Origin: Pseudomonas mediterranea CFBP 5447
GTDB lineage: Bacteria; Pseudomonadota; Gammaproteobacteria; Pseudomonadales; Pseudomonadaceae
Direction: 5' to 3'
NCBI RefSeq assembly: GCF_000774145.1
Contig: NZ_KN322982.1
Location: 253,085 to 312,352, forward strand
Length of the DNA: 59,268 nt
The notes below the pieces were generated by a model that saw only the letters and a program-made list of their open reading frames with translations, was not told the origin of the DNA and did no database searches. This document shows positions 1-9,100 of this stretch, in pieces. Each line of letters begins with the position of its first letter. The stretch's first letter is position 1. A program made the position numbers and the translations under genes.

Positions 1-49
1 ATGGATGCCGGGTTAGCCGCGCTGGGCCATGGATGGCCCTTCGCGGCGG

Positions 50-205
50 GCCCACGGAGCAATGCCGGAGTGAGGGAACACCTCGCCTTGGCGAGGTGCC
101 GAGTGGTGGGGCAAAGACCTTTGGTTACTTTGGGGCGTTTGCCAAAGTAACCCGCCGTAAGGGCGGAACCGCCAGCAGCCATTACCGCAGCAACGGATAT
201 GCACT
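50..205. repeat. Dispersed intergenic repeat with three stem-loops
   Basis: This non-coding stretch downstream of lapD holds three consecutive inverted repeats: CACCTCGCC/GGCGAGGTG at 79-87/90-98, GGTTACTTTGG/CCAAAGTAACC at 123-133/142-152 (perfect 11-bp arms), and CCGCC/GGCGG around 152-166. I recognise the wording as a repeat common between genes of P. fluorescens-group genomes, where it often produces spurious small ORFs on either strand. No protein is supported here. The outer limits are approximate. Confidence 0.55.
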
Positions 206-217
206 CAACGTCAAACC

Positions 218-2170
218 TCAAACCTCACCCCAACGCCGCGGCCCCCCCACCAACTGCCCCTGCACCCCAAACAACCCCATCTCCCGAATCACCGCCAGTT
301 CCCCCTCCGTCTCCACCCGCTCAGCAATCAACGGCAGGTCAATACTGTGGGCAGCACGCTGAATCGCCTCAATAAACAAACGCTTATCACTCTCCTGATC
401 AATAGCCCGAATATAACTGCCATCGATTTTCAAATAGGCCAACCCCAACCGCGACAAATTGCCGATCATGCTGAAACGCCCACCAAAACGCTGCAGACTC
501 AAGGAAAAACCAAGCTCACGCAGACGCCGGGTCAACTGCTCCAGCACCGCCTGCTCTGGCAATTGCTCCTCACCAATCTCCAAGGTCAGACGCGACCCGA
601 GATTGGAATGGGCCCGCAGAATCTCAAAGACTTTGTTCAGCGCCTGCGGGTCGCCCAAGGTGGCGGAAGACAGGTTCAGCGCCAGGGCCTCTTCGTGCCC
701 GGCCATTTGCTTGAGCACCTGTTCGAGCATCAGCCGGTCCAGGCGCGCCGTCCAGCCGAAGCGCTCCAACCAAGGCAGGAAACGCCCGGCAGGAATGGTC
801 TGGCCCAGATCGTCGAGCAACCGCGAAAGAACTTTGTAATGCAGCACCAACTGAGTGTCCTGGGCGGCCACCACCGGCTGGAAATAGAGCTCGAACCGCT
901 CATTGTCCAACGCCCGGTCAAGCAGCGTGTGCCAGGCATGATGATCGTCGCCGACACTGGCCGACGCACTGTGCTCCAGACAAGCCCAGCCCGGCTCGCC
1001 CTGGCTTTCGGCCTGGGCCAGGGCCTGGTCGCCAAGCTGTAGCACCGCTTGCGGCGAGTCGCCATGGACGAAGGGCGCCAGCCCGATAGCGGCCACCGAC
1101 GCCACGTCGGTCGCCCCAGTGGCATGCAGGCTCGCCAGGGCGGCTTCGAGGTTCTGCGCCAGTTGCAGCGCCTCCTCGCGCACCAGCCCCGGCGCCAGCA
1201 CCGCGAACTCCCCACCACGGATACGTGTCACCAGATTTTGGGTTTCCGGGTATCGGGCACACTCGCGTAACAGTTGCTCGCCCACGGCCTTGAGCAACTG
1301 GTCGGTGCGCTGCCCACCCAAGCGCTGGTTCAAACCGGCCAGGTCCCGCACCCGCAGCAACAACAGATAACCGGAACTGGCTTGTTCCGGGTTGCTCACC
1401 CGAGCATTGAGCTGCATTTCGAAATAACGCCGGTTGGCCAGGCCCGTGAGGTTGTCCTGGTAGGACTCGATCCGCAGCTTTTCACTGCGCTCGGCCTGCT
1501 CCTGGAACAGCGCCTTGAGCTTCTCGACCATCTGGTTCATCGCCTGCACCACGCGGCGCAGTTCAGGGGTGCGTGGCAGCTCCGGCAAGCTCAGGAATTC
1601 GCGCCGGGCGATAGCATGGGACTGGCGCACCATGTAATCCAAGGGCTTGAGCTGGCGACGCAGCAGCAAGGCCCCCAGCACCGCGCTCACGGCACCGCAC
1701 AGCAGCAACCAGCCCAGGCTGCCCAACGCGCTCTGCCACAGCTTCGCAAGCGCGAACATCGGATGGCTGACCACTTCGACCCGTGCCGCCTGTTCCCAAC
1801 CACGACTGACAATCGCATCGCCACCGGCCGGCTCCAGGCCGATGAGTTTGACGAACCACTGCGGCACGCTACCGGCGTCCGGCGTGCCGGTGCGCTCGAC
1901 CAGGGTCTTGTCGGTGGCCACGTCGACCACGCGGATGCTTGCGTAGTAGCCGCTGTCGAAGATGGAACTGACCATCAGCTCCACCATCGCCGGATCGTCG
2001 ATGTTCGGCGTCAGGGACAACGCCAGCGCCGTAGCCGCGTCCTGGGCGTGGGAGCGCAGCTGATTGACGTACTGGGCCCGCGAGCTCTCCAGGCTGACCA
2101 TGAAGCTGCCGCTGAAGGCAACCACCAGGAACAGACAGATAGCGATCAACAGTTGTTTGAACAAAGACAT
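218..2170 (-). CDS. lapD: LapD, inner-membrane c-di-GMP receptor
   Basis: A 650-residue inside-out signalling protein. When it binds cyclic-di-GMP it sequesters the periplasmic protease LapG and so keeps the large adhesin LapA on the cell surface. The sequence shows an N-terminal membrane helix (about 5-25), a LapD/MoxY-type periplasmic domain with the W-x-n-P region (RGWEQ...VVSHP), a second helix (about 150-172), HAMP, GGDEF and EAL domains. Both enzymatic motifs are degenerate: RGGEF instead of GGDEF, and K-V-L in place of E-A-L (LVLHYKVLSRL). This is the hallmark of a receptor rather than an enzyme. It lies 14 bp downstream of lapG on the same strand. The adhesin and its transporter are not in this window and may lie to the left. 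Confidence 0.93.
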   Translation of the reverse strand: MSLFKQLLIAICLFLVVAFSGSFMVSLESSRAQYVNQLRSHAQDAATALALSLTPNIDDPAMVELMVSSIFDSGYYASIRVVDVATDKTLVERTGTPDAGSVPQWFVKLIGLEPAGGDAIVSRGWEQAARVEVVSHPMFALAKLWQSALGSLGWLLLCGAVSAVLGALLLRRQLKPLDYMVRQSHAIARREFLSLPELPRTPELRRVVQAMNQMVEKLKALFQEQAERSEKLRIESYQDNLTGLANRRYFEMQLNARVSNPEQASSGYLLLLRVRDLAGLNQRLGGQRTDQLLKAVGEQLLRECARYPETQNLVTRIRGGEFAVLAPGLVREEALQLAQNLEAALASLHATGATDVASVAAIGLAPFVHGDSPQAVLQLGDQALAQAESQGEPGWACLEHSASASVGDDHHAWHTLLDRALDNERFELYFQPVVAAQDTQLVLHYKVLSRLLDDLGQTIPAGRFLPWLERFGWTARLDRLMLEQVLKQMAGHEEALALNLSSATLGDPQALNKVFEILRAHSNLGSRLTLEIGEEQLPEQAVLEQLTRRLRELGFSLSLQRFGGRFSMIGNLSRLGLAYLKIDGSYIRAIDQESDKRLFIEAIQRAAHSIDLPLIAERVETEGELAVIREMGLFGVQGQLVGGPRRWGEV

Positions 2171-2184
2171 CTGAGCGCGTGCTC

Positions 2185-2970
2185 CTAGTTAGTCGTCTCG
2201 ACCGGAAAACCTTCGGCCTGCATTTTTTTCAACACATCCTGCCACCGGGACAGGCGCTTGGTATCGCTGACTTTCTTGTTGCCCTTGGTACCCGGCAGCC
2301 ACAACCCTTCGGCATTGAAAGAGTAGACCGGCAACAGGTCGGTTCGCTGGCTGGCCGGTTGGATCGCGTCGATCAGACTGTCGAGCACCAGCGGCATGGC
2401 TTCGGGCGTGGCGTAATAGGTGAGCACCATGTGCGCCCGGTTCTGTCGCAACGCCTTGACGTAGGTGATGCGCAGCTTGTCACTGGATACCCCGAGGTGC
2501 CGCAGGCTGAAGTACTTGGCGATGGCGTAGTCCTCGCAATCGCCGGCGCCCTTCCATAACGCCTGGATCGGAGTTTCCCAGTAATCGACCTCATGCCACA
2601 GGTCGATGTCTTCCACGTAGCGCACCTGTTTGTTGAAGAACAGGTTCACCACCTTGAGCTGCTCCAGCTCAGGTGTCTGCTTTTCGGTCGCCAGCAGATG
2701 TTGCCAGGCGTCGATCCGTTGCTGCCCTTCGCCAAGCGGCCCATACAGTGCCTGCGCCCGTCGGCTGATCTGCGCAAAGTCCCAGTCGGCCCGCAGGCCA
2801 CCCAGCATGAGGCCGGCCAGCAACAATGCCGAACACAGCCAGCGCAGGGACCTGAGGGCGGGGAAAGGTACAGCCAAGGGAATGCGTCCAGAAAAGACCG
2901 TTGGGAATGCGTGGGATGGTGAAGCCTGACCCGGCAAAAGACAATGGCAGGATGCAATCACCCAAGGCAC
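2185..2970 (-). CDS. lapG: LapG, periplasmic cysteine protease of LapA
   Basis: A transglutaminase-like (DUF920/BTLCP) cysteine protease that cleaves the N-terminal region of the LapA adhesin when LapD releases it. The catalytic triad is visible as Cys in GAGDCEDYAIAKY, His in RAHMVLTYY and Asp in LVLDSLIDAIQ. A hydrophobic export segment (WLCSALLLAGLMLGG) precedes the mature sequence ADWDF. The start is uncertain. The reading frame opens with GTG at 2970, there is no ATG before the export signal, and no good ribosome binding site is visible, so the true start could lie up to about 40 codons downstream. The gene is followed closely by lapD, as expected for an operon. Confidence 0.9.
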   Translation of the reverse strand: MPWVIASCHCLLPGQASPSHAFPTVFSGRIPLAVPFPALRSLRWLCSALLLAGLMLGGLRADWDFAQISRRAQALYGPLGEGQQRIDAWQHLLATEKQTPELEQLKVVNLFFNKQVRYVEDIDLWHEVDYWETPIQALWKGAGDCEDYAIAKYFSLRHLGVSSDKLRITYVKALRQNRAHMVLTYYATPEAMPLVLDSLIDAIQPASQRTDLLPVYSFNAEGLWLPGTKGNKKVSDTKRLSRWQDVLKKMQAEGFPVETTN

Positions 2971-3055
2971 GCTAAACTTCAGTTCAGGAACACTTTAGTT
3001 TATGAACTCCGGCCGTGAGGTTTTGACGGGCTGGTAATCTGCCACTAATGTTGGC

Positions 3056-3778
3056 ATGGATCCAATTCGTCATTCAGGATGCGTGGTCGTGACAAAGAAG
3101 CCCAAGCCGTTAAGTACTATCCAGGTCAACGGACCCATCCCCGCTGCCCAGGCCCGCTCGATCATCGAGAGCGTGCTGCGCGAGGCCATCCTCGACGGAC
3201 GCCTGCCCTGCGGCACGGCCCTGCGCCAGCAGGAACTGGCTGACCTGTTCGGCGTGAGTCGCATGCCGGTGCGCGAGGCGCTGCGTCAGCTTGAAGCGCA
3301 ATCGCTGCTCAATGTGGTTCAACACAAAGGCGCCGTGGTCGCCCCGCTGATCACCAACAACGCCATCGAAACCTATGCGCTGCGCGCGGTGCTGGAAGCG
3401 TTCGCCTTGCGCCTGTCGGTACCTTTGCTCGATGCCGATGACCTGGCGCTGGCCGCCCACTACATCGAACAGTTGGAAACACAGACCGATCATGCCGAGA
3501 TCGGCAAGCTAAATCGGCTGTTCCACATGTCGCTTTACCACAAGGCGCCCAACAGCAAGTTGTTGGACCTGATCGAACGCGAGCTCAATGAAGAGGAGCG
3601 TTTCCTGCGCTTTCACCTGTCGTCCATGGGGCTGGGCAAGCTGACCCAGGATGATCATCGCGCATTGCTCGAGGCGGTGAGCGCCAAGGACACCGATACA
3701 GCGGTGGCCCTGCTGGAGCGTCATCTGGAAAAAGCCTGCGTCACTATTCGGCGGTACCTGGAACAGCCATCCAATTGA
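3056..3778 (+). CDS. GntR family regulator (FCD subfamily)
   Basis: A 240-residue transcription factor with an N-terminal winged helix-turn-helix (about 25-90, containing QQELADLFGVSRMPVREALRQLEAQSLL) and a C-terminal all-helical FCD ligand domain (about 98-225). FCD regulators usually bind small organic acids. The gene is divergent from lapG and sits upstream of the mgo-like operon in the same direction, separated by 690 bp. It may control either neighbour, but nothing in the sequence proves it. A GTG at 3089 is an alternative start that removes an 11-residue tail with no visible function. Confidence 0.85.
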   Translation: MDPIRHSGCVVVTKKPKPLSTIQVNGPIPAAQARSIIESVLREAILDGRLPCGTALRQQELADLFGVSRMPVREALRQLEAQSLLNVVQHKGAVVAPLITNNAIETYALRAVLEAFALRLSVPLLDADDLALAAHYIEQLETQTDHAEIGKLNRLFHMSLYHKAPNSKLLDLIERELNEEERFLRFHLSSMGLGKLTQDDHRALLEAVSAKDTDTAVALLERHLEKACVTIRRYLEQPSN

Positions 3779-3783
3779 TCGTT

Positions 3784-3803
3784 CGCCGGCGACCTGGCCG
3801 GCG
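3784..3803 (+). terminator. Possible terminator hairpin after the GntR gene
   Basis: A perfect 7-bp stem CGCCGGC/GCCGGCG with a 6-nt loop begins 5 bp after the GntR stop codon. The downstream tract (TATCACTTTCTT) is only moderately T-rich, so termination is plausible rather than certain. Confidence 0.4.
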
Positions 3804-4465
3804 TATCACTTTCTTACATATCCTTCCTACCCGTCTTCCCGCCCATCTGACGCGGCCTGGCCGTGTCTGCGACCCGCCGCCACATCAGTTCAATGGCACT
3901 GCCGTCGATTTGGGCTCACTCTTGCGTTTGTCGATTCAAAAAAAGACCTGAAGAAGTCAGCGCCTGGCGACAAGCCAGGCGAATCGAAGCCACCACGCAA
4001 GGAGCGTCGCCCACCGGCGGGAGAATCGAATGTCCGACCGACGTCCCGCCCATAAAACCCAAACTTCTTTATTCCCTGTTCCCTGAAGTGCTCCGGGTGA
4101 GGCATTCACTCGAACTATTTATTCTGATCGCTATAAATCGGAAGGAGCAACTTCGCCCCAATAAAACTTACCCAATAAGTTTTATTGGAACTCTTCGCGC
4201 CCAATAAAACATGAACTTTAAATAATTAAAAAACTGCTTGCCGTCGGCTTGTTTCGTGTATTAGTTTTTTCTACGTCGAGTTATTTGCGACGCTTTAAAA
4301 CCTCCGCAACCGATTAAAAATAAAGGCATTCATGCCTTGTAATTGAAATAGCAGCAGACACTTGCATGACTTGGGTAATTCATGGATTCCGGTTCAGGCA
4401 CCCACTCGCCTTATTAAAGGCCCGGGGCACCCTGTCGGACAAACATCATTGATGAGGACGTTCAA
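3804..4465 (+). promoter_or_regulatory. Long AT-rich leader of the mgo-like operon
   Basis: No convincing gene is present in this 660-bp gap. The first 300 bp are of ordinary composition. From about 4100 to 4400 the DNA becomes markedly AT-rich compared with the flanking genes, and it contains the CCAATAAAAC repeats described separately. A ribosome binding site, GAGGA, sits 7 nt before the ATG at 4466. The promoter must lie here, but I cannot place -35 and -10 boxes with confidence. Confidence 0.5.
4158..4210. promoter_or_regulatory. Putative operator: inverted and direct CCAATAAAAC repeats
   Basis: Perfect 13-bp arms CCAATAAAACTTA (4158-4170) and TAAGTTTTATTGG (4176-4188) surround a 5-bp spacer. 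A third copy, CCAATAAAAC, lies at 4201-4210 in direct orientation, and the first and third copies are both preceded by CTTCGC. Three copies arranged like this about 255 bp upstream of the mgo-like operon suggest the binding site of a dimeric regulator. The regulator is unknown. Confidence 0.5.
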
Positions 4466-5242
4466 ATGCAGCCAACAAAAGAACAACTTTTTTTGAAAAA
4501 ACGCGAACTTGGCCAGCACCCTGTTTTTTCCGAAATAACATCAATCGACCTGTTACGCCGCTTTATGGAAAGCCACGTCTTTGCCGTGTGGGACTTCATG
4601 TCGCTGACCAAGCGGCTGCAACGGGAGCTGACCTGCGTCCATCTGCCCTGGCTGCCTCCGGCCGACCCGCAGGCGGCACGCCTGATCAATGAAATCGTGC
4701 TGGGCGAAGAGTCCGACGATCGCCCCGGCGCAGGGTACTGCAGCCATTTCGAACTGTACCTGGACGCCATGCGCGAAGTCGGCGCGGACACCCGGGCGAT
4801 CGAGCAATTCATCACCCTGCAACAGGAAGGCGTCAGCCCCGAAACTGCATTGGATAGCGTCGAGGTCGAACCCGCCGCGGCCCGCTTCGTTCGTCAGACC
4901 CTGCACACGGCCCTGCATGCCCCAGCCCACAGCGTCGCCGCCGCGTTCGTGCACGGTCGCGAGAGCGTCATCCCGCAGATGTTCCAACGCATGCTGGATG
5001 CCTGGGGCATCGGCCTGGATCAGGCGCCGACGTTCCGGTACTACCTGCAACGGCACATCGAAGTCGATTCCGAAGACCATGGCCCTGCGGCGGAGAAACT
5101 GTTGGCGCGCTTGATCGACGGCGACCCGCAGCGCGAAACCGAGGTGCTGTCCGCCGCGCTTGCCGCCGTCCACAGTCGAGCGGCGCTGTGGGATGGCTTG
5201 CGCCAGAGCATGACCCAACCGCTCGCGCAGGTGACGCCATGA
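4466..5242 (+). CDS. mgoB: MgoB/PvfA-like haem-oxygenase-fold protein (DUF3050)
   Basis: A 258-residue protein of the DUF3050 family, which has the haem-oxygenase-like fold and is related to diiron oxidases of that fold. Candidate metal ligands are His in [13 protein letters not shown], Glu and His in [19 protein letters not shown], Glu in HGRESVIPQ, and the acidic/His cluster [11 protein letters not shown]. In mgo/pvf/ham clusters the equivalent gene is first in the operon and takes part in making a diazeniumdiolate-type signal. The next gene overlaps it by 4 bp (ATGA), so the two are translationally coupled. The start at 4466 is supported by GAGGA 7 nt upstream. The family assignment is strong by context, while the precise reaction of this protein is inference. 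Confidence 0.85.
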   Translation: MQPTKEQLFLKKRELGQHPVFSEITSIDLLRRFMESHVFAVWDFMSLTKRLQRELTCVHLPWLPPADPQAARLINEIVLGEESDDRPGAGYCSHFELYLDAMREVGADTRAIEQFITLQQEGVSPETALDSVEVEPAAARFVRQTLHTALHAPAHSVAAAFVHGRESVIPQMFQRMLDAWGIGLDQAPTFRYYLQRHIEVDSEDHGPAAEKLLARLIDGDPQRETEVLSAALAAVHSRAALWDGLRQSMTQPLAQVTP

Positions 5243-6171
5243 ACGCCATCCAATACCAGTCCTTCGCCGACGCCTGGGAAAGCCGCGCCACGATCCGTAC
5301 CCGGCCACGGCGCCGGGTCGAAAATGACGACAAGCTGATTTTTCCCATGAGCCGTCAGCCCCTGGTGCACAGCCAGACTTTCCTCAGCCATTGCCCGCAG
5401 CTGCGCGATTATGCGCTGGTGCAGAGCCTCTACAAGTTCATCAACGACGTGGTGATCTTCGAGACCGAGCTGGTGGACCACACCGCCCGGCGCATCGCCA
5501 AGAATCGCTTCGGCATCGAGTTCCCGTTCGCCTGTCGCTACGACGCGATGACGGTCGTGGTGGACGAGGATTATCACGCGCTGGTGGCGATGGATTTCAT
5601 GCAACAGACCATCGACATGACCGGCATCGAGCCTATTCCGTTGCCGACCCAGATCGAACTCAGCCGCGCGATCCCGGCAACACTGGCCCAGGCCCCGGAA
5701 CACCTGCAAAGCGCCGTGGAGCTGATCTGCATCGCGATCGCGGAGAACACCGTGACCAACGAAGTCGCGGCGTTCGCCCGGGACGACTCGGTCAAGGCGT
5801 CGATCAAGGGCCTGATGGCCGATCATCTGCTGGACGAGGGACGACACTCGGGTTTCTGGACACGGCTGGTGCAGATGTACTGGCGCGCAGCCCCCGATGA
5901 AGACCAGCAGGCGATTGCCCGGCTGATGCCCGGTTTCATTGTCCAGTACCTGGCGAGCGATCTGCAGCAGGCCTTCGATTTCGAGCTGATCGCCCATCTG
6001 CCCGTCGACGAATCGGTGCGCCAGTCCCTGCGCGAAGACGCCAGCGCACTGGCCTACCCCATCAATCGCTTCCATCCATTGGTGGGCAACATCACCCGCT
6101 TTTTCCGCAGCAGTTCGATGCTCGCTTCCCCCTGCGTGCGCGATGCCCTGGCCGACTACCTGACCTCATGA
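5239..6171 (+). CDS. mgoC: MgoC/PvfB-like diiron N-oxygenase (AurF family)
   Basis: A 310-residue AurF-type non-haem diiron oxygenase. The full AurF ligand pattern is visible: Glu in FETELVDH, ExxH in DEDYHAL, Glu in AENTVTNE, and H-x3-E-x2-H in [12 protein letters not shown]. AurF oxidises an aryl amine to nitro. In the mgo/pvf cluster the homologue is thought to oxidise an amino-acid-derived nitrogen. It overlaps mgoB by 4 bp and is followed after 10 bp by the NRPS gene. The intact metal site suggests that the enzyme is functional even though the NRPS next door carries an unusual insertion. Confidence 0.9.
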   Translation: MNAIQYQSFADAWESRATIRTRPRRRVENDDKLIFPMSRQPLVHSQTFLSHCPQLRDYALVQSLYKFINDVVIFETELVDHTARRIAKNRFGIEFPFACRYDAMTVVVDEDYHALVAMDFMQQTIDMTGIEPIPLPTQIELSRAIPATLAQAPEHLQSAVELICIAIAENTVTNEVAAFARDDSVKASIKGLMADHLLDEGRHSGFWTRLVQMYWRAAPDEDQQAIARLMPGFIVQYLASDLQQAFDFELIAHLPVDESVRQSLREDASALAYPINRFHPLVGNITRFFRSSSMLASPCVRDALADYLTS

Positions 6172-6181
6172 GGAGCTGCCG

Positions 6182-9100
6182 ATGAGACGCCTCGAAATTG
6201 CAGTGCCTGGCACCAGCCAGGCCATGGCCGAACTGGCCCGGGAACTTGAACTGCACGGCCATGGTGTCGTGACGACTCAAGCGCCGGCGATCGACCTGTT
6301 GATCGACGACGGTACCGCGCCTTCCACTATCGAAGCCCGCTTCTGCCTTCAGGTGCGCCTGGCGTTGCAGGCGCTGCCCGGAGAAGCATTGCCGCAGCCG
6401 ATCATTGTGTTTCGCGACGGCGCGCAGCGGTTGTTGTGCCAGGAGATCATCGCCCCCGAAAACGGCAATGGTCAGTCCTTGCGGTTGCGGACACTGGCGA
6501 GGGTGGTTGAAACCGGTGCGCGGCTGGTCAGCCAACTGTCCCGCGAGGACAGCGGCTTCGAACATTGGCCGACGGTGCAGGCCGACGCCGAACTTGCTCT
6601 GCATGGGCTGGATGCCCTGGAGTCGCTGGCCTTCGAGCATTGCCTCAACCGGCCGCCGGTACCCTGGCTGCTGGCCGCCGCCGAGGTGCCGGTGATGCAT
6701 GGCATCGAACAGCGCATGCTCGACGATGCACTGCAACCGGCGTTGTGGGTCGAAGGCCAGCTCACTGACTACAAGACTTTGCGCACCCAGGTGCTGAGGT
6801 TGCAGCAGGCCATGCTGGAACAGCTGGAACAGCTGGAACAGCTGGAACAGCTGGAACAGGCAGATTCTGCGGAAGCAAAACCTGTGGAGACAAGGCTTGC
6901 CCGCGATACAGACACAGCGGTACCCAACCAGACCGAGTCATCGTTCATCGCGGGCAAGCCTTGCTCCCACAGGTCTTGCACGCACAAGCCTAGCTCTCAA
7001 ATGGTGATTGCGGTGTGTCTGCCCAAATCCGCGCCGTTATATGCAGCGATCCTGGCGGTGCTGGGCTGTGGCGCCGTGTACCTGCCACTGGACCCGCAAC
7101 ACCCCGTACAGCGTCGACGCTTCATCCTGGAAAACGCCAAGGCCGACCTGCTGCTGCACGACGGCGACAGCGACCTGGGCGACCTGCCGGTGCCCGCGCT
7201 GAACGTGCATCGGCTGCCAGCGCTCAAGCCGGGCATCCCCGCCTCGCCGATCCGCCGCCCGGTGGCCCTCGACGAGCCGGCCGTGGCGATCTACACCTCC
7301 GGCACCACCGGCCAGCCCAAAGGCGTGCTGCTCAGCCATCGCAACCTCAGCCATTTCTGTGCCTGGTACAGCGACTACGTCGAGTTGCAACGCGACAGTC
7401 GGGCGCTGCAGTTCTCCACCATCAACTTCGATGCGTCGCTGCTGGATATCCTCCCGACCTTCCTCCAGGGCGCATTGCTGGTGGTGCCCAGCGAAGACCA
7501 GCGCCGCGACCCGCAGCAACTGGTGGCGTTGATTCACGAACAGCGGGTCAGCCACGCCTTTCTACCGCCGGCGCTACTGAGCGTGTTGCCGCTGGAGACA
7601 CCGCTGGGCCTGGCGCACCTGATCACCGGAGGGGATGTCTGCGAGCCGTTCGTGATCGAGCGACTCGCGCCCCAATGCCGCTTCCACAACATCTATGGCC
7701 CGACTGAAACCACGGTGCTTGCCACCACGCGGCAGTTTGGCGTTGGCGATAACAACCGCAACCTCGGCGTGCCCATTGCCAACGCTCGGGTGTTGATCCT
7801 CGATGAACAGCTGCAACCGGTGCCCCAAGGCGTACCCGGCGAGCTCTACATTGCCGGGCCGGGTGTCGGCCTGGGGTATCTGCACGACCCGACACTGACG
7901 GCCACGCGCTATCTCGACCTGACCCTGCCCGACGGGCAAACGCTGCGGGTCTATCGCACCGGGGACATCGGCCAGTGGAGCGACAACGGCATCGAACTGT
8001 GCGGCCGGCGCGACAATCAGGTGAAGGTCCGGGGCTTTCGGGTCGAACCCGAGGAAATCGAACACTGCCTGCGGGAGAGCCAGTTGTTCCGCCAGGTGGC
8101 GGTAGGTGTGGACGAGCGTCGACGGATCCTGGCGTTCCTGGTCCATCCCCGGGAAGACCAGCCCGGAGCCGCCCTCCAGGCACTGCGCGAGCATGTGCAG
8201 GACACGTTGCCCAGCTACATGCACCCGGGCGCCTACATCGAACTGCCCAGCCTGCCCTACACCAGCAACGGCAAGGTCGATCGCCGCGCCTTGCTGGCCC
8301 TGTCGGTGCAGGTCCAGGTCGGTGGCCAGCGACGCCAGCCGCAGAATCCGCTGGAAACCCAGCTGCAACAATTGTGGGCCGAATTGCTGGAGCTGCCGGC
8401 CGAAGACATTGCCACCGACGAAAGTTTCTTCAACCTGGGCGGGCATTCGATCCTGCTGTCGCAATTGCTGCTGAGTATTCGCCAGACCTTCGGCCGCAGC
8501 CTGTCGATCAATCGCTTCATCGAGGCACCGACGCTGATGACCCTGGCGAAGCTGCTCGACAGCCCGGAGCACAGCGACACATCGGTGCTCAGCCCTCAGG
8601 CCTTCATCGATGCCGAGGCCGAACTCAACGTCGAGCCGCTGCCCATCAGCCAATGCGGTGATGTGCACAAAGTAGTGGTGACCGGCGCCAACAGCTTTCT
8701 CGGCGTGCACATTGTCGAGGCGCTGCTGGCCTGGGGCGCCACCGAAGTGGCCTGCCTGGTGCGCGCGTCCGCCGGACAGAGCGCGGCAGAACGCTTTTCC
8801 CAGGCCCTGCAGGACAATCGCCTGACGCATCTGGACCTGAGCCGGGTCAGCGTCTATGCCGCCGACATCACCCAACCGCAACTGGGTTTGCCGGACGACG
8901 TCTATGCCCGCATCGACCGGACCTTTGGCGCCTTGGTGCACAACGCTGCCCACGTCAATCATGTGCTCGACTATGAGTCCCTGGCGCGGGACAACGTCGA
9001 GCCGATCTTCGAATGCCTGCGTCTGTGTGAAGGGCGCAGCAAGAAGATCTTCAACTTCGTCTCCACGCTTTCGGCCTCCAGTGCCCTCGGCGCCGACGGC

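Noticed and set aside
13..362. Small open frames at the left edge on both strands
   Set aside because: They lie in the dispersed repeat and in the antisense of lapD and show no protein-like features.
3970..4035. tRNA-like T-arm wording on the minus strand upstream of mgoB
   Set aside because: GGTTCGATTC-like letters occur but no acceptor, D or anticodon arms can be paired around them.
3863..4207. Possible 114-codon gene between the GntR gene and mgoB
   Set aside because: No ribosome binding site, no domain and biased Arg/Ser composition; the region contains the operator-like repeats.
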